This document shows positions 1 through 11,782 of a DNA stretch of 64,000 bases, piece by piece (position 1 is the first letter of the stretch; every line of letters starts with the position of its first letter). Made by a program: the position numbers and the translations under genes. Source of the DNA: Chrysemys picta bellii (taxonomy: Eukaryota > Chordata > Testudines > Emydidae); NCBI RefSeq assembly GCF_011386835.1, contig NC_088809.1:7253704-7317703 (forward strand). Direction: 5' to 3'. The notes beneath the pieces were generated by a model. That model had not been told where the DNA came from and did not search any database. It was given only the letters and a program-made list of their open reading frames with translations.

Positions 1-897
1 TTAGCTGGAAATCAGCAGTAAGTGATCTGTGCAATTTTTTTTTTTTTTTTTAAGAAATATGCATTTGTTGAAATTTAAATTGCAGGCAGAAACTGGCTTT
101 GTGGCTCAGGCCTGTATGTCTCAGAATTGATATTGAATTTCAGTTTTGTTTTACTGTGCGTCATTTTCTTGCAAACCACGGCTACAGTTTTCCCAGAGAA
201 ATCTGAGGACAGTTTCAGCTGAGCTAGGGCTGAAAAGGAAAACCCCCTCTTGTTCTTGGAGTGGATCCTAAAGATGGATCTGATCGTTAGAAATGAGACA
301 TCTCATCTGTCAGAAATCGAGTAAATTTTAAAAAGAAAAAGAATATGCTGCCTTTTTTTTTTCTAGAAGTGTAGCGAAGTTTTTTTTTATCAAGATGCCA
401 TTTATCAGCGCTGCGACCACCTGACTAACAGTAGGCATCCTGCCAATCATTTTATGGAAATAGGCAAGGTCTTTAATGTTTGGATGCCCATCTGAATCAG
501 CTCTTGTTCATGTCAGCAGATCTGATGTGAAAGCAAAGGTGCCCCCATGCAGTGTAGTTACCATCAAACATGTAAGTGTCAGCATTTTAAGGCAAGGAAC
601 ACAATGCGGCTGATAGCCAATGTCACTGGTTTAACCTCTTTCAAAGACATTATATCCTGCGGTCTTTTCCTATTTCTTGTCTCTTTGGGATTTGTTATGC
701 TGGAAATACTCCTTCAAATAATTATCGGTGCACCTGTATACATTACTGGCAGTCCCTCTTCGTCTATTCCACAGGTCTGGCATATTCCTTAGTTTGGGAT
801 CTAATGTAGTCTTTTAAAACATTATTTTGAAATAGTGACTTTACAGGTTCAGACCAGTCTACAGCAGCCCTAGAGTCACACACAGCCTGGTCTGTTA
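1..897. other. Unassigned non-coding stretch with a poly-T run
   Basis: I see no gene, RNA or recognisable repeat here. A run of 17 T lies at 35-51 and shorter T-rich runs at 353-361 and 380-388. The open frame at 547-792 has no recognisable domain and its codon use is not persuasive. It is probably unique intergenic or intronic DNA. Confidence 0.5.
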
Positions 898-2105
898 CTT
901 TCATAGATTTCATAGATTCCAAGGCCAAATGGGACCACTGTGATCCTCTAGTCTGACCTCCTGTAGAACACAGCCAGAGACCTTCCACACACACACAATC
1001 CTACGGCTTATTTTTTAGAAAAACATGCAATCTTGATCTTTAAAATTTCCAGCAATGGAGAATCCAGCATGACACTTGGTAAATTGTTCCAGTGGTTCAT
1101 TACTCGGTGTTTAAAAATGTACACCTTATTTCCAATCTGAATTTGTCTAGTTTTAGGTTCCAGCCACTGGGTCATGTTCTGCCGTTCTCTGCTCGATTGA
1201 AGAGCCCGTTATCAAGTATTTGTCCCCCATGTGGATACTTGATAGACTGTAATCAAGTCACCCCTTAACCTTCTCTTTGTTAAGATAAATAGATTGAGCT
1301 CCTTGAGTCTATCACTTTTCTTTAATCATTCTCATGGCTCTTCTCTGAACCCTCTCCAATTTGTCAACATTCTTCTTGAATTGTGGGCACCAGAACTGGA
1401 CACAGGATTGCAGCAGTAGTTGCACCAGTGCTAAAATGACCTCTCTACACTTGCTCGAGATGCCCTTGTTTATGCATCCAAAGTTTGCAGTCGTCCCTTT
1501 TGTCCACAGTGTCACGCTGGGAGCTCACATTCAGCTGATTGTCCACCACAACCCTCAAATCTTTATCATAGTCACTGCTTCCCGAGATAGAGTCCCCCAT
1601 CCTGTAAGTATGGCCAACATTCTTTGTTCCTCGATGATATGTGTACATTCAGTGGCATTAAAATGCACATTGTTTGCTTGCAGCCAGCTGACCAAGCGAT
1701 CCAAATCACCCTGTCCCCTTCATTATTTACCACTCCCCCAATTTTTATGTCATCTCAAACTTTATCAGCAACGATTTTAAAAATGCTAAATAGCGTAGGG
1801 CCAAGACCAGATCCCTGTTGGATCCCACTAGAAATGCATCCGTTCAATGATGGTTCCCCATTTATAACTACATTTTGAGACCTATTTATTCATCTGCTTT
1901 CCATCCATTTAATGGGCACCATATTAATATTATATTTTTCTAGCTTTTTAATCAAAACGTTGTGTGGCACCAAGTCCTATGCCTTGCAGGAGTCTAAATA
2001 TATTATATCAACACTATTACCTTTATCAACCAAACTTGTAATCTCATCAGAAAAAGATATCAAGTTAGTTTGACGGGATTTGTTTTCCATAGGCCCATGT
2101 TTATG
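898..2105 (-). mobile_element. CR1 LINE, 5'-truncated, antisense, with decayed ORF2 C-terminus
   Basis: On the minus strand this is the 3' part of a CR1 non-LTR retrotransposon. The 3' end lies near 898-960, where the plus strand shows the duplicated motif tcatagatt typical of CR1 tails. Upstream on the minus strand, near 1312-1430, the peptide CVQFWCPQFKKNVDKLERVQ is visible; this is the conserved block near the C-terminus of CR1 reverse transcriptase. Near 1530-1590, in another frame, lies SSDYDKDLRVVVDNQLN, also from ORF2. The two blocks sit in different frames and stops interrupt them, so the reading frame is dead. Homology fades near 2105, giving a 5' truncation typical of LINEs. The assignment is firm; the exact ends are approximate. 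Confidence 0.85.
1312..2100 (-). pseudogene. Remnant of CR1 ORF2 (reverse transcriptase C-terminal region)
   Basis: In an intact element ORF2 encodes an endonuclease and reverse transcriptase for target-primed reverse transcription. Only the thumb and C-terminal part remains. Recognisable blocks in order on the minus strand are a region resembling FADDTKIGGV (decayed, near 1740-1765), DLRVVVDNQLN (near 1535-1570) and QFWCPQFKKNVDKLERVQRR (near 1330-1390). Frameshifts separate them, and no endonuclease domain or catalytic YADD box is present. The copy cannot be active. Confidence 0.8.
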
Positions 2106-2385
2106 CATACTTACACGTTTCAGATGCACTGGGCTTGTCTGGACAATGATGTTTTGCTAGCTATGTGGAAGTTTTCTGTGGCAGGTTTTTTTTTATTTCA
2201 GAGTTAAGATGGTAGACCTCAATTTTTATATATAGTCATGACAACCGCTGGTTTAGTCTTCATGTATGCTGAGCTTTTAGATTATCAAGGACACCTAGCG
2301 TGTGGAATGGGTACTTTTCTGGTCTATACACAACCTAAATAAAGGCGTAGCTAGGAAAGCTGAGTACAGCACCTACAGTCTTGAC

Positions 2386-2455
2386 TTTAGTGGGACTACT
2401 CACATGTGTAAAGTTCAGTACAAAGAGTGCTCTGTTGAATCGGGGGCTAAGCAAG
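2386..2455 (+). repeat. Fragment of a palindromic 'agtgggactactcac' MITE family
   Basis: The segment contains tttagtgggactactcaca followed by an aagt-rich stretch and ends in gaatcggggg. This resembles the right half of the hairpin element at 3172-3303 and the pieces at 42595-42680 and 62964-63060. It is short and diverged. Confidence 0.45.
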
Positions 2456-3171
2456 TGACTTTTGTATAATATTCAGGTAGAAGCAAGTTACAATCAAACT
2501 GGTTTGAGTCCTACTTGGTGTATCCAAAGCATGGGTGGGGAATGGTAAGCATTCTTGTAGTTCAAGACTGTCAATTTGAATGTATAAATGGGTGTGCAAA
2601 TGGACTTAAGTTAGCCAGCCATGAACATCTCACCAACCCATTTTTTTCTCTTTTTCAATGCTACAAAAAAAAAATTTTCACCTAGCCAATAGGAAACTGA
2701 TATTTTGGCTGCTGATCTGACCTTTGTCTATTGGTTGTTTTACAAATAGATTGATTGACAGTAATGAATATGACTGTATCTGTATATATCTTTTTTACTC
2801 TTCATTTTATCATTATCAATATATGTGAACTTTCCATACACTAGTTGTGACCTTTAAAAGATCCATTTGTTTTGGGGAAACCTCTTATTGTTATCTGCAT
2901 CATTATTTTGTTTAAAATCCCAAAATAGTAACCGTTTATTATAAAATCATGACCGGCCCATTTCTTTTCCTCGGAGATTTTTGAAGGATTGGGATGGTGC
3001 TTGAAATCATTAGAAAGTATGGGGTATTTTGCTGCATAACCTAATTGGCTTCTATAGTATACACTAGAAATAGTTGCTGATTTGTTGTCTCGGTGATTTT
3101 TGCTTTTACATTATAGTTAAGGACGACTAGACTTTGAGATGAGCATTTTTTCCCCTTTATATGGTATGAGG
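2456..3171. other. Unassigned A/T-rich stretch
   Basis: I see no gene or clear repeat. A/T content is high, with scattered homopolymers (for example a 9-A run near 2666). Confidence 0.4.
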
Positions 3172-3303
3172 CCCCGATTCATCAATCCATCTCTGTTCGG
3201 CAAAGCCCTTAAGCATGTGCTTATCCCCATTAACCTTGATGGGGCTGAAGCATATGCTTAAAGCTAAGCAGCTGTTCAAGTGCTTTGCTAAATAGGACTG
3301 AAC
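3172..3303. mobile_element. Hairpin-type MITE
   Basis: The left half carries ggcaaagcccttaagcatgtgctta. The right half carries its approximate reverse complement, tatgcttaaagctaagc followed by aagtgctttgct. The sequence therefore folds into a long imperfect hairpin with gattcat and taggactg-type ends. Related fragments occur at 2386-2455, 42595-42680 and 62964-63060. I infer a non-autonomous element mobilised by an external transposase. No target-site duplication could be resolved. Confidence 0.55.
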
Positions 3304-4051
3304 GTAATTGTATACTCACCTGCTGTGCTGAATTGGAGCCTATATAAATGAATGTATAGTTAACATCAGCTGATCACAGCACCTACATAAAATGGAACAT
3401 GAACATCACAGTGTTTGGACTTGATCTGAAGTATAAGTCACTCTAGCTTGGGTTTAATTTCCCACCTGCTAAAATCTTACTTGTGAGTTAATTATAGATA
3501 AGTAGGTCGTTTGCACTACTGCTTTGTACTTCTATATCACAGATTTATTTATTTGTTTATGTGTTTATATTTTGATTTCCCCCACCCCCAAAAAGGGGAG
3601 AACTAACAAACAAAAAAGGACCAAAAACAAATAAGGCAAGGAATGGAAAGGGGGCAGGGAGGAAAAAGGAGAGCAACATTGCGGTTTCCGTCAGCTAGGA
3701 ATTAGACCCTCCCTAATTTAGATTGCCTGTTCCAGCCCTGAAACAAAGGTTTGTGTTTATCCTTGAACCCACCCTAGCCAACAGGGGAAGTGCTTTGCAA
3801 AACATTAAAAACTCTACTATGTTTAAGGCTGATTCAACAGAAAATTATATTTTGTTCACACTGGTCCCCATGTAGATAACCGTCCGCAGGCCTTGACGAA
3901 ACAGACAGGGGCTGAAGATGTGGGTTTCCCCACACAGATTTTGGGACTGTCCCGGGATACAGTCCTGCTGGCTAGAAGAAGGATTAATATGGTCTAGCAC
4001 CTTCCTTCCAAATGAAGGAACCTCTTCATGATGACTGCATTTCGAAAGGCC
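3304..4051. other. Unassigned stretch with a purine-rich tract
   Basis: No gene or classified repeat is visible. A strongly purine-biased tract lies at about 3588-3680 (runs of A, ggcaaggaatggaaaggggg). It may be a decayed microsatellite or old poly-A. Confidence 0.4.
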
Positions 4052-4054
4052 TAA

Positions 4055-4270
4055 GGCCTTGTTTGTGCTTCAAAGGGTTTGCCAGTATAGCTGTACTGGG
4101 AAATCCTCCTTGGGGAGATACTGCCTGTAGCAGTTCCCTGAGTGAAATAAACTAAACCTGTTTTTTGCTGGTATAACTGTGTCTACATTATGGCTTTTGT
4201 CAGCATAGCTGATTTTTCACACCCAACGGATGTAGGTATGCTGACAAAACTTTCAAGTTTAGACCAGGCC
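4055..4270. mobile_element. Harbinger-like MITE, 216 bp, TAA target-site duplication
   Basis: The left end is ggccttgtttgtgcttc and the right end reads agtttagaccaggcc, whose reverse complement is ggcctggtctaaact. The element is flanked on both sides by TAA (4052-4054 and 4271-4273). Internally it repeats motifs such as gtatagctgtactgg and cagcatagctg. A 3-bp duplication fits PIF/Harbinger-type transposition. It belongs with the copies at 11783, 19680, 22365 and 57255. It carries no coding sequence. Confidence 0.75.
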
Positions 4271-4375
4271 TAAGTGACTTACTGAGTGCCACACAGTTGA
4301 AGAGCCAGGAACAGAATTTAGGAGTCCCAATGCCCTGTTATGTGCTCTAACCACTAGGCAATGTCACCTCTCCTA
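4271..4375 (-). repeat. MIR-type SINE fragment, antisense
   Basis: The plus strand reads aagtgacttactgagtgcc, acagttgaagagccaggaac, then ctctaaccactaggcaatg. This is the antisense core and tRNA-like head of an ancient CORE-SINE of the MIR type. It is heavily diverged and abuts the right TAA of the preceding MITE. Confidence 0.7.
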
Positions 4376-6099
4376 ATTGGCTTGGTTCCCGATGCTACTC
4401 AATTCTCAGAAGAAACTTTAGAGGTATCATCTACTGCCAAATGCATAAGTGCTGTTGCCTGCCGGGACCCCTGGGATGATCTTGATGGGGCAAAGCTCAA
4501 CCCTTTCAAGCCAATCTAAACTTTTCTGGGCCCTACCAGTCTTGACCACAGTGTGTGTAATGGAATGTAGAAAAACTAGCATCATTAATCTCTTCGACTG
4601 TAGCCTGGGCGTTTCAGTTGAGTAGGTTCCCTTGTGGGAGAGGGGCATGGAGTTTAGTTGTGTGTTTTCCCAGCAGCATGGCGTTTCCCAACTTTTGTCT
4701 GTGTCTTCTAAACCATTTGCTTTGATGTGTAGAATCAAGCTGGGTATAGCTCAGGTGTCTTTTTCCATCATATAGCAGGATCTTAATCCAGCAGGTACCT
4801 TTGTGGGACAATCTGGGACAGATGGTTTATCATTTCAACAAATTAAGCAATTGACCTGGATGTACTTCGTCGAGGTCTCTTTCAACTTGTTGCTGTTAAT
4901 TTGCATAAGATTTCCCCTAGTGTATTGTAGTCCAGGGTTTTTTTGGCGGGGGAGAGGGGGAGGGAGAGGTCATCCTAACCTAAAACAAGGAATGTTTGTC
5001 TTGGGTTATCAGCAGGAACTGCTCTGACCAGCAGGAAAGTTCAGCAATGCTTCTCTAGTCCGTTCCAAGAGCACTGCAAGGTGTATTCTCTGGCAGCAGC
5101 CAGACTTGTGCAGCTGTTGACACTAGAAGTGATTAACACCAGTAGGACAGTGAGAGGGAAATAAATAACATCCTAATCTCTAGCGCCATCATTCCTTTGA
5201 TGAGAACAAAAAATATGAAGACTGAAAGATCAAAATAACTGTATTAGAGCATGAAAAGGGAAACGCTCTTTTAACAACCGCTGTTCAGATATATCTCCTT
5301 AGATCTGACATGCTGTAATATATTTGTACCACAGATATATATTAGGGGGTAAAGCTGGTGATTAATTTGCTTTACCTTTTCAGAGCATATACATAAAAAC
5401 CTACATTAGTAGAATTAGCATTTTACCTATCTTTGAAGATTTTTGCTTTGAACTGTATAAAGTCGTGTTGGTCTTATGTTTCTCTGAAGGATATGGTTTA
5501 TTCCTACCACGCTCACCCCCTCCCTGGTTCAGGCGAGTGGTGGAGGCAGAGATGTGCTGGGTTTTGTCTCTAATTACTGCATCACTCTCTAGGGTTCCTT
5601 TAGCTGCTGCCCATATTCACCCCTCTTGACTCATAATTGTTGTGGAAGCTTCTGAGCCTAGAGATCAAAGTATTCATGACATTCATGTTCCTGTCAATGG
5701 TCTTATCATTAAAGAAGCAACTATATTTCGAGAGACATTTCCTCCTCTTAGGAGCACAAGTCAAACTTGGCTCACTTTTTTCCCCCATTGCTGTAAAGCC
5801 TAAAGCCGCCTGCAGGATAGACTCAGGTGCAATGGGGCAAGAATCGATGCTTATGCTGCCTCCTTATGCCGAAATAATACACAGTGCTACTCAATTGTGG
5901 ATTTAACAACGCTGTCAGGATTAAAAATGCTATTTAAAATAAAAAATCCTTCCCCATCTGAGTTAAAATTCCTTACGTGACTAAAACGGAAAGGACTTTG
6001 AAACAGAAATTTTCTTTTCACCATTTACGCTGTTTGCTTACTGCATTTCATTCCGCTTAGCAGGGAAAGGCTGGGCAGCTCAAGTGCGATGACGGCTGC
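4376..6099. other. Unassigned non-coding stretch
   Basis: No gene or recognisable repeat is seen. A G-rich patch (ggcgggggagagggggaggg) lies near 4944-4966. The open frames here are short and lack family signatures. Confidence 0.4.
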
Positions 6100-6275
6100 T
6101 CATTACTTCGAGCTCAGTCACTGTTTGCTTTTTGTCTCTTGTCATAAACTGAGGCAATGGGGCAAGGGCAGGGGGACTGTCTTTCTTTTCATGTGTGTGC
6201 CTAGCACAGTGGGGCCTAATGCCCAACTGGGTCATTTAGCTGATACCAGAATACCAATAAATAAGAATAAGGCAA
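6100..6275 (+). repeat. L2-type 3' tail, sense
   Basis: The order gggcagggggactgtctttc, gtgcctagcacagtggggcc, and a terminal aataaataagaataa is the 3' end of an L2/MIR-like element. The same tail recurs at 16070, 41455, 44405, 52590 and 63070 in sense and at 6560, 29575, 46575, 51355 and 58935 in antisense. Confidence 0.65.
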
Positions 6276-6559
6276 GTGAGCCGGTCAGTTCCTTTCACCT
6301 GACCTTCTTCTCTTGCTTGGCACATTGTGTTTCGGTTTCCAGCACCACAAGGAAATGTTGACATTTTGCTTTTTAAAATTTTTTCCCATCCATTTAAAAA
6401 ACAATCAAAACATCTCTTTTTGAATTAAGTGCTATAAACTAGCCTCCTCCCAATTTGTTAACGCAGCCTAAATTTGGGACTTAAATTACAGGTCAAGGGA
6501 CAGTGTCAAGTAATTTAAGTGCGACTTTATTTTGGAAAACCGATCACATGTTCATTATC

Positions 6560-6770
6560 TAACATTGTGCTAGGCACTGTGCATGCACAAAAGAAAGACA
6601 GTCCCAGCTCTGAACAGCTTACAATCACATGACTTCATGTGCTTGTTCCTATCAATACGGTAACCTGGCACTTCAGTAGTCTTGGAACTTTATGGCCACA
6701 GTGGGGCTAGAACTCTTGTATTCCCTGCTCCAGTCACACAATCCCCTATCATTTGAGCTAAAGAAGAATC
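6560..6770 (-). repeat. MIR/L2-tail SINE, antisense
   Basis: The plus strand reads attgtgctaggcactgtgca, then agacagtcccagctctgaac and agcttacaatcac (tail in antisense). It then reads gtggggctagaactcttgta and a tRNA-head-like end near 6755-6765. Order and orientation fit one antisense SINE copy. Confidence 0.65.
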
Positions 6771-7926
6771 TTCTTTTGCTGTTAGCAGTAGATAGCAAAA
6801 AAGCACTGAACCCCCTGCTGTCAATGTTAGCCCTTTCACTACAACACTGAGGCAGCCGATGGTGTGTTGAGATTTTTACGACTGCATGTGTTGAACCTCA
6901 AAAGGTTTCTCTATTCCTCCATATTAATGATTTTCCATATAGACATGTGTATATAAGATGATGTGCAATAGACACCATTACAAATGCATGTTTATTCCAC
7001 TCCTCTCATTACCTTTGCAATATTCCACATACTTAAAATAAGAAAAAACAACTGAACAGTTTAACTACTGCATTTGGTCCAGTTGCATGTCCCATTTTTC
7101 ATAGTTACCCGTGCGCCTCGGCTCTGGGATAGGCAGATGATGCTGCATTAGAAGTAACTAAGCCAGATGGAATATATGGAAGGTAGAGTCGCACACAGTC
7201 AGGTGTCTCTATACATAGGGTTTTCTTTTTACTTCAGTTTTATGTAATTAATTATTTTTAGAGTGAGTTTGGTGCTTGTGAAAGTGCCGGATGAACAGTC
7301 TTGGGGACTGAGATCCCCTGTTTGTCCACAGTGCTGGTTGAGAAGGGGCCAGTGCCAATTCAAGTATTCCACAAGCTTGCTGCCTCTGACCATCATGTCT
7401 CAGCCCTGAGCTGGCGAGGCCACTTTTAAGTGTGAGAAAGTAATTCCGCCTTACAGTTCTTGGCCTCTCTGTTGTGGTTGTTACTGCTGGTATTTGTGGT
7501 GGTGGCTTTGAGATGAAGGAACCTGTCCATGACAATACATTACACAGCCATCAAACACGGTAATGACATCCAGTCTTGACCAGCATGGACTGCGTTTGAG
7601 CCAGCAGCCTAGACAGGCAAGGCTCTCTCTCTCTTTTCCTGAGTGGACTTTGTGACTCAGGATATCAAGTCCTTCCACTTTAATTGTGATATTATATGAA
7701 ATGATTGCTGGTTGGTAATAACCCACACACACACACACTTTGTCAACAGTATGTGTTACAAACACACATGCACACAATAAAATTGAGCTTACAACGCAGT
7801 CTGTACTGTCCAGGTTCAGGGGAAGGTGAATATCTGCTCACTCTATGGTTGTATAGTTTCTTTATCCCAGCAAAGTCTAAGGTTGTTGTGTGGAAGTTTG
7901 AGAGTGTGTGTATGCATGAGAAAGAG

Positions 7927-7929
<3 letters not shown>
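6771..7929. other. Unassigned non-coding stretch
   Basis: I see no gene. A short CA microsatellite lies near 7722-7738. The open frames are low-complexity or unsupported. Confidence 0.4.

Positions 7930-7965
<36 letters not shown>
7930..7965. repeat. (GA)n microsatellite
   Basis: About 18 uninterrupted GA dinucleotides are visible. The tract is a purine/pyrimidine mirror repeat that can in principle form H-DNA. Confidence 0.95.
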
Positions 7966-7967
<2 letters not shown>

Positions 7968-9980
7968 TCACCCCTTTAAGAAAAATGGGGGAGGAGAGGC
8001 AGAAAGGAAAAAGATTAATGATTAAGTAGATTAAAAGCACTAGGCTTAAACATATGGAATCAAGCTCTAACTTTCTCCCCTACATGAAATGATTCTTGTA
8101 ATTCAAACTCATTCCCTACTGTATGGCCATCTAGTGTGACAAACCCAGCACCACCTAATTTGACACAGTTTGCAGTTTATGCTCGGGCAGCAGATCCCTT
8201 GGTCTTTGAGAGCGTAAATTACCAATCCCCCCAGTGGGTGTTTCCTTCAGATCAGTGGCCATCACAGCTTCCCGCATAAGTGCACCACTCTTACCAACTC
8301 ATTGGAGCTCCTGAGTGCAGAAATCCAGAGAGACACTCACGCCAAGAAAAGGAGAAAAGCATTTTAAGGAAGATGTGAAGTTCACTTGAAAAAAGCCTTC
8401 CTCCCTTCCAATGCATTTTCCTTTCCCAGGTTGCTTCTAAATGTTTCATGTTTATTTTTGTATGCTGTATCTAACACCCCTTGGAAACAGTATCTCTTGC
8501 ACCGGTCAAAAGCTCAGAGAACTGATTTTCTTTACTTTATTTATGCAGTTAGCGTAAGAACTTGGAAAAGTTCTTTGTCCTGCCTTAATATCTTTTCTGG
8601 AGGTGTATGTGGAATGGTGTGTGTGTGTTAAATTATCTGAATCTTAAATCCATTATTTCTCTGCCAAGGAATGGCAATTCAAGTACAAACCTCTATTAGA
8701 AGGCTCCATACTTAAGGAATATGATCGTTGCTATTTATTATTTGTATTGTGCCATTGTACTTATGTACGAGTCTCTCCTTACTGCTGCATGGATAGTGGA
8801 CTTCATGATCATTTAGATAGTGAGCCGAGCTGGTCAGCTACACGCTGATAACACATCAGAGTTGAGCCTTTTAGATACATACAGGAAGGTAGCTGTCACT
8901 CTGGTGAAGTGGGGCACTTGGGTTCTAATGGTGCCCACCCAGATGCATTGCACTGAATTAATTCAGGTGCTTTACCTGAGATGCTTAACCTTTAGCAACA
9001 TTCGGAGCTACCTGGCTGGAGACTGGATCCCTTCAAGTCACTTTTACTGAGCCATCTCCTCAGTGGAATGTCCAGCTGTTTCCATGTCCTGTCAATAAAA
9101 CAGCTTCTGGGCAGAAAGGGTGCCTTAGTAGTGTTCTGGCAGTAAAAGGATTAAAATGATGTCTGTGTTGGGAACGAGCTCTGGTAGAGCTCGGAAAGGG
9201 CTATGATGTTCCATTGGCCCAAATGGATTTTTCTTGTAATTTTTATGCTCATCAGGACAGATCTTTATTTCCACTGTAGGGATGTGGTACTTTTCAGTTT
9301 TCATCCGTAGATCTCAGATGGCTTGAGGGAAGGGGGTTGAACTTGGGAATCCATATTTCTCAGCTGAAATGCCCTTTCCCTATAATGACTCCAACCAAAA
9401 CCCCGGAGTCAAACAGCCCTGCTCTTCAGCGTGTTAGAAATCTGCCCATCGATCTAAAACCAAGTTCTGTTATAAAGTTAGTGAAGTTGGTTCCCCACCC
9501 CTTACTTTTGGTCACTTTCCCATGTGGTATCCTGTTTAAGCGTGCTGGGTCTGAGGCCATGCCTTTCTCTGTCTTCTGTGAAGCACAGACCACGCTTTTG
9601 GGAACAACAAAATAATACCCCGGTTGTGAGCGTGTGCATAAAACACAGTTGGCACTTTCAAGACCTCCTTGGCAAAGAGTCCCTATAGGGTCTGCCAAAG
9701 CCTTTACTCGCTCTCTATCCCTGAGTCCTTCCAAACCCTCTTGGAGAGTGTGCGAGAGACGCTAAGAGGAGGAGAAAGTGGAGGGAGCTCTCCTGTTTCC
9801 TAAACCATCCTCAGCCACACCGGAGCATCCTGCCACATCAACTTCCTGATGAGTTTCTCTCAGAGAGTCCTCGGATTTGGGAGCAGGGAAAGAACTTTGT
9901 AAAATTCTCCACAACCAGTCAAGCGGAACCTATTTTCTCTCACAATGCAATTAACGGCACCAACATTTACAAAATATGAT
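7966..9980. other. Unassigned non-coding stretch
   Basis: No gene, RNA or repeat could be supported. Open frames of up to about 100 codons near 9337-9734 lie on both strands of the same DNA and show no family match. Confidence 0.4.
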
Positions 9981-9984
9981 TACA

Positions 9985-10480
9985 AGCGCTTTGGTTAAGT
10001 AGAGGAAAGTATATTAGATAGCAGCGAGGGGTTGATCTTAATGTGCATTTTTTCGAGAGACTTGCATTTTCTTTGTGCAAATAAAGAGGCCCTAAATTCT
10101 CCATAGGCACTAAAATCAATGCAGTGGAACCATGATAACAAACACAGGCTCCACTTTTTGCTACATCCCCCAATTAATTAAGCCTTTCACGGGCATGTAA
10201 TTAGGAACATTAGCAAGTCATAAAATTGCCGTGAGTCTCTAAATTATGTGCTGGCCCTCAGCAATTTGTTTTTAATTCCTTTTGAAGACAATGGCACTGC
10301 GGGGCCCCATAGATCTTCATAGCAGCCTACTGTTTACTTCTTTATGGCTCTATGAAGATCTAACTGTTTTCTACTACTCCCAGATGCACCCCACTATTTT
10401 CTTGTGCGTTTTCATTACCTGAGTTAGATTTAAAGGGGGAAAAGGCATACTCGTGCCAGAGCGCCTTACATCCCTGCCCC
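9985..10480. promoter_or_regulatory. Candidate conserved non-coding block
   Basis: The sequence is free of recognisable repeats. It contains many homeodomain-type cores (ttaattaagc near 10174-10183, gtaattagg near 10198-10206, taattc), a CCAT/ATGG-rich segment, and a 53-nt hairpin at 10310-10362. Such texture is common in developmental enhancers. That is inference from composition only, since no alignment was possible. Confidence 0.3.
10310..10362. other. Short perfect-stem hairpin in repeat-free DNA
   Basis: The left arm tagatcttcatag (10310-10322) is exactly complementary to ctatgaagatcta (10350-10362). After one bulged C the stem continues with agcc/ggct, for 17 pairs in all around an 18-nt loop. 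The size is at the short end for a microRNA precursor. It could instead be a dyad protein-binding site or an old inverted repeat. No known microRNA was recognised. Confidence 0.5.
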
Positions 10481-10510
10481 AACAGTCGCTTGTCAAGTCA
10501 CAATATCAAA

Positions 10511-10521
10511 GGGGGGGGGGG
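10511..10521. repeat. Poly-G tract (11 G)
   Basis: Eleven consecutive G residues are visible. A tract this short may differ between reads. Confidence 0.9.
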
Positions 10522-11355
10522 TTCATTTGGAGTCTGAGCTGCTAACCAGCAGCCATTGCCGCAATTTATGAACTTTTATGTAGACTTCTGTGAAGCAAAA
10601 ATAAATAAATAAAACATTTCAGGGGAAGGATTATTTCCCTGTTATTGTGATTTACTCCTCCTCGATGAAAGTGTCTCTTTCACAGCCGAGGTGCGGAAAA
10701 ACATTTGTGTGATCTCTGGGTTGAGAACAGGAGGAAGAAGTAAATAGTGGGAGCAAATTGTTTTTCCTTCCAAATATCCCGAGTCATTCACAGCTTGCGG
10801 ATCGGCGTAATAATATTGGGACGTGTGTTCCAAGAGCAGAATTATTTCCTGATTGAAATATATAATGTGTTGGTTCTTTTTTATTACCCCAGTTGGCTTG
10901 GTTGTATGAGAAGTAAATGCTTTATTGTGAATGAATGTGCACTCCTCTCTCTCTCTCTCTGTTCTGTGGCTTGTCCAGTCCAGCTGCTACACTCGCCAGG
11001 ACCAGGGTTGTCTCCAAGCCAGCCTCGAGACAGCTTTGATGGTGTGCGGTCAATTGTGCTTTGTTGACCTAAGTTGCCAGTTGTTAGCCACCAAGCTTTC
11101 TTGTTCCTGGGATACCAAATCTTGTCAATTAACATCATGGACTAACAAAACTGGTTGAATAATACTGAGAGAGAGAGTAATAAAAGAGGCAAATTGTCAT
11201 CCACCATCCACAACAGCACCAGGAAGTAATGAGCTATATGGAGCACAGGTAGCTAGGTGGGGAAGAGAACCTCTATGGGGTTGATACATCTCACCCCCAC
11301 TATGCAAATGGGCAGGATGGGCTGGGAAGTGGGTATAGGGTATATGGCTGGGAAG
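10522..11355. other. Unassigned non-coding stretch
   Basis: No gene is supported. A (CT)n tract lies near 10948-10961 and a short (GA)n near 11166-11177. The part up to about 10880 is repeat-free and may belong to the conserved-looking block upstream. Confidence 0.35.
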
Positions 11356-11357
11356 TA

Positions 11358-11476
11358 GGGTGACCAGACTGCAAATGTGAAAAATCGGGACGGGGGTGGG
11401 GGGTAATAGGAGCCTATATAAGAAAAAGACCCAAAAATTGGGACTGTCTCTATAAAATCGAGACATCTGGTCACCC
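11358..11476. mobile_element. Mariner-type MITE, 119 bp, TA target-site duplication
   Basis: The ends are gggtgaccagac and tctggtcaccc, perfect inverted repeats over at least ten bases. They are flanked by TA at 11356-11357 and 11477-11478. Inside, aaaatcgggacggggg and aaaattgggactgtc repeat in tandem. TA duplications are the hallmark of Tc1/mariner transposition. There is no coding capacity. Confidence 0.8.
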
Positions 11477-11782
11477 TAAGAGGACAGAACCTGGGTTGAT
11501 AGCCCCCCTGCCCACTTTGGATAGGAGACTCTACACCCCCACCATGCTGGATAGCATGATTCCTCCAGCATGTCAGCGGATGCTAGGCCAGGAGTGGGCA
11601 CTTTTTCTGCAGAGCAGTGGGGAGCCTAGAAGGCATATGGTAACTCTGGTCTGCTCAAGGGCAGTTCAACCACACTGCCCTTGGCTGCAGGCAAAGCCAC
11701 GACTGAACCCAGAACGTTTTCTGATCAGTGACGTCTATATTCTGCTCATAGGAAAGAATTGAGAAGGGATTGGATTAGTCTA

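Noticed and set aside
1361..1780. A 139-codon plus-strand frame
   Set aside because: It is the antisense shadow of CR1 ORF2; the minus strand has the reverse transcriptase motifs.
7248..7777. Overlapping minus-strand frames near 7248-7777
   Set aside because: They are short, low in complexity near the CA repeat, and have no family signature.
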